Of a stretch of DNA of 9,064 nucleotides, positions 7,579 through 9,064 are shown one piece after another. Origin of the DNA: Anaerolineae bacterium (GTDB lineage Bacteria > Chloroflexota > Anaerolineae > JAAYZQ01); contig JAFGIA010000045.1 in assembly GCA_016929795.1 (NCBI GenBank), positions 1-9,064 of the forward strand. Direction: 5' to 3'. The position numbers and the translations under genes are program-made. Below the pieces are notes generated by a model, which was given only the letters and a program-made list of their open reading frames with translations, was not told the DNA's origin and ran no database searches. Each line of letters begins with the position of its first letter. Within the stretch, counting starts at the first letter, position 1.

Positions 7579-7962
7579 CTACCCCCTTGCTACCTCCTCA
7601 TCACATGCACGCAAAATCGCTTCCAGCACCCCGTCAAGCCTCTGATACACGTCATAGTTTGTCACCCGTAACACCCGATACCCTTCCGCCTCGAGACACT
7701 CCGTCCGGGCCACGTCATAGGCCGCTTGCCCATTCTCCGCGTGGACGTCGCCGTCCACTTCCACGATCAGCCGTGCCGAAGCGCAGCAAAAGTCGACGAT
7801 GAAGCGGCCGATGGGATGCTGGCGTCGGAACTTGTAGCCGGCGAGCTGTGCGCCCCGCAGCCGGCGCCACAAGATTTGCTCCGCCGGCGTCTGCTCGCGG
7901 CGCAGCTCCCGCGCCCGCTCGCGGACGTTTGGATGGATGCGATGGCGTTTGTTTTCAGACAC
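7579..7962 (-). CDS. DUF559-family endonuclease-like protein (Vsr-related, PD-(D/E)XK fold)
   Basis: This 127-residue protein matches the small DUF559 family, related to the very-short-patch-repair endonuclease fold. Marks seen are the N-terminal helix RARELRREQTPAEQILWRRL (16-35), GYKFRRQHPIG (42-52), the catalytic-looking IVDF with Asp57 and VEVDG with Glu68 and Asp70, and the family-typical YRVLRVTNYDV (95-105). The acidic D...ExD set is intact, so DNA cleavage or nicking is plausible; the biological target is unknown. The GTG at 7962 is the best start; another in-frame GTG at 7980 would put a 13-G tract inside the gene. There is no standard ribosome site apart from that G tract. The gene fills the space between two copies of a palindromic repeat, with its stop 5 bp from copy 1. 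Confidence 0.82.
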   Translation of the reverse strand: MSENKRHRIHPNVRERARELRREQTPAEQILWRRLRGAQLAGYKFRRQHPIGRFIVDFCCASARLIVEVDGDVHAENGQAAYDVARTECLEAEGYRVLRVTNYDVYQRLDGVLEAILRACDEEVARG

Positions 7963-7963
7963 G

Positions 7964-8021
7964 CCCCCCCCCCCCCTCACCCCCGGCCCCTCTCCCCCCC
8001 CAAGGGGGAGGGAGAGGGGAG
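7964..8021 (+). repeat. Palindromic C/G-rich intergenic repeat, copy 2, with 13-C homopolymer
   Basis: A run of 13 C (7964-7976) merges into a 25-bp core (7973-7997) identical to copy 1 and in the same orientation. CCCCTCTCC (7987-7995) pairs with GGAGAGGGG (8011-8019), forming a long hairpin with further C/G pairing inside. Unlike copy 1, no second hairpin or GGGGTGA end follows, so this copy looks like half an element. On the minus strand the G run abuts the DUF559 start codon. Confidence 0.75.
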
Positions 8022-8084
8022 AATGCCCGGTTATGAATTCTGGAACCTACTCCCTTTTTCACTTCGAGCGATCGCCTGCGGCGC

Positions 8085-8112
8085 TTGGGGAAGGGGCACG
8101 CCCCTTCCCCAA
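8085..8112. terminator. Perfect 13-bp-stem hairpin, likely terminator or repeat downstream of the SUMF1-domain gene
   Basis: TTGGGGAAGGGGC (8085-8097) and its exact complement (8100-8112) are separated by only 2 bases. It lies about 50 bp beyond the stop of the minus-strand SUMF1-domain gene and upstream of the DUF559 gene. The stem could end transcription between the two, though no T-tract follows on the minus strand (next bases GCGCCGCAGG). The C-rich flank (CCCCTTCCCCCTCCCC) and perfect palindromy suggest a dispersed intergenic repeat instead or as well. Confidence 0.5.
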
Positions 8113-8160
8113 ACCCCTTCCCCCTCCCCTGCGTCCCCCGCGTAAAGCGCTTGCGAAACT

Positions 8161-9064
8161 TCATCCCCGAGTACCCGAGTGCTGAGTACCAGAGTGCAGA
8201 GCGGGATGGGAGACGACAACCCGAAACCCATAGAGCCAGCTGCGGCTGAGCGGATGGCCCCTGAGGCGGCAGGCGCAGCGGGCGAGGTCCCGACTGTAGT
8301 CGAAAGAGCCGCCCCGCAACACGCGGACGTGATTATCGTCAAGTTCAAGATTCTCCCGCCCATCGTTTGGATCGTAGGGGTAGGGAAACTGTAACTGGAT
8401 CGTTGCCTTTTTTCTATCCCAAGGTCCCCATACCGTACTCGTCCACTCCCATACATTGCCGGCCATGTCCAGGCAGCCGTAAGGCGACGCCCCTTCTGGG
8501 AACATGCCCACCGGCGAGGTCGTGCCCAGGCCGGTTTCGGACACGTTGCACCGGCGCGCGTCAAACTCATCCCCCCACGGGTAGGCCCGGCCGTCGGTCC
8601 CCCGCGCTGTCTTTTCCCACTCGGCCTCGGTGGGCAGGCGCACCACCTCGCCCGCGCCGATCTTGCCCGCCGCCCGCCAGGCCTCGGTCAGCCACGCGCA
8701 GTAGGCCCGCGCTTCGTGCCAGCTTACAGCCACCACTGGATGGTTGGCCATGCCGCGCAGGCAGTCCGGGTAGCCGAGGCGATAGCCGCTCCCCTCCACA
8801 AAGGCGCGAAACTGACCCACCGTCACCGGGTATTTGCCGATGCGAAACACCGCCAGCGTCACCTCGTGCCGCGGCCGGGCAGCCGAATCCCCGTCCTCGC
8901 CCATCCAGAACGGCCCGGCCGGCACCTCCACCAGGGCGTCGAGGTCGCGGTCGTCGCCCAGCGCTGCCAGCGCATCCCCCGCCAGCAGGCGGTCCACCGG
9001 CGGCAGCCAGCCCCGCTCCACGATGGCCCGCTGCCACCGGCGCACCCGCTCCAGCTTGTTTGTA
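8161..9064 (-). CDS. SUMF1/formylglycine-generating-enzyme-like domain protein (5'-truncated)
   Basis: The frame is open through the window edge (codons from 9063 read TNKLERVRRWQ), so the GTG at 9045 is probably internal and at least 300 residues are seen. Numbered from 9045, the domain runs from VEVPAGPFWMG (39-49) through YPVTVGQF (72-79), PVVAVSWHEARAYCAWL (103-119), RLPTEAEWEKTAR (136-148), YPWGD (155-159), DMAGNVWEW (193-201) and RVLRGGSF (241-248) to GFRVV (273-277). These are hallmarks of the C-type-lectin-like SUMF1 fold. True FGE uses two cysteines near the end; here RCACR gives only the counterpart of the second, and the first position appears to be Arg, so sulfatase activation is doubtful. 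The preceding WLPPVDRLLAGDALAALGD segment resembles linkers joining such domains to larger N-terminal modules. The last ~13 residues (HSGTQHSGTR) come from a tandem repeat and are unlikely to be conserved. Confidence 0.85.
   Translation of the reverse strand, partial: TNKLERVRRWQRAIVERGWLPPVDRLLAGDALAALGDDRDLDALVEVPAGPFWMGEDGDSAARPRHEVTLAVFRIGKYPVTVGQFRAFVEGSGYRLGYPDCLRGMANHPVVAVSWHEARAYCAWLTEAWRAAGKIGAGEVVRLPTEAEWEKTARGTDGRAYPWGDEFDARRCNVSETGLGTTSPVGMFPEGASPYGCLDMAGNVWEWTSTVWGPWDRKKATIQLQFPYPYDPNDGRENLELDDNHVRVLRGGSFDYSRDLARCACRLRGHPLSRSWLYGFRVVVSHPALHSGTQHSGTRG
8168..8197. repeat. 15-bp tandem repeat, two units, inside the 3' end of the SUMF1-domain gene
   Basis: CGAGTACCCGAGTGC (8168-8182) is followed directly by TGAGTACCAGAGTGC (8183-8197), with 13 of 15 bases identical. 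On the minus strand it encodes the repeated pentapeptide HSGTQ/HSGTR, just after the conserved domain end and just before the stop. Its sequence looks intergenic, suggesting that the reading frame ran into a repeat. Confidence 0.7.

Noticed and set aside
7494..8021. CRISPR array
   Set aside because: Only two copies of the repeat exist, spaced by about 450 bp with a gene between them, and no spacers or cas genes are seen.
8161..8330. Possible variable region of a diversity-generating retroelement, since SUMF1-fold C-termini are known targets
   Set aside because: No reverse transcriptase, template repeat or near-duplicate of this segment is present in the window, so nothing supports it here.
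9043..9045. GTG at 9045 as the true start of the SUMF1-domain protein
   Set aside because: No ribosome site is seen, and the frame continues with plausible protein sequence (TNKLERV) to the window edge.

Overview
The window is GC-rich (about two thirds GC by eye) and bacterial. Strong G/C wobble bias, long antisense shadow frames, GC-rich intergenic hairpin repeats, a small DUF559-type nuclease and a SUMF1/FGE-domain protein together suggest a member of the Chloroflexota (Caldilineae/Anaerolineae-like). No marker gene proves this.

Layout: (1) 1-2978, plus strand: the last part of one ABC exporter half-transporter and a complete second one, overlapping by 4 bases (GTGA). Their nucleotide-binding motifs are complementary: the first has a normal Walker B glutamate but a degenerate signature (LSAGE), and the second has a normal signature (LSGGQ) but Asp in place of the catalytic Glu. 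This is the pattern of an asymmetric heterodimeric exporter. (2) 3027-5062, minus strand: a two-gene operon of an epoxide-hydrolase-like alpha/beta hydrolase with an N-terminal membrane anchor, followed through an ATGA overlap by adenosine deaminase (add). A promoter (TTGACA-16-TAGAAT) lies upstream at 5183-5156. (3) 5254-7493, plus strand: a promoter with an extended -10 box whose -35 box is overlapped by a perfect 9+9 palindrome, driving an aldo/keto reductase and a zinc-dependent sorbitol-type dehydrogenase. The pair could interconvert a sugar and its polyol. (4) 7494-8021: two copies of a palindromic C/G-rich repeat sharing an identical 25-bp core, in direct orientation. They tightly bracket a minus-strand DUF559 (Vsr-like, PD-(D/E)XK fold) nuclease gene, and a 13-G tract sits at its 5' end. 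(5) 8085-9064: a strong hairpin, then the C-terminal part of a SUMF1/formylglycine-generating-enzyme-like protein on the minus strand. It runs off the window and ends in a short tail encoded by a 15-bp tandem repeat.

The ABC operon converges on the hydrolase-add operon. That operon and the AKR-dehydrogenase operon are divergently transcribed from a shared 322-bp control region (5063-5384). The most unusual part is the nuclease-in-repeats cassette, which resembles REP/RAYT organisation but uses a different nuclease family. That link is a hypothesis from the layout here, not a demonstrated system.
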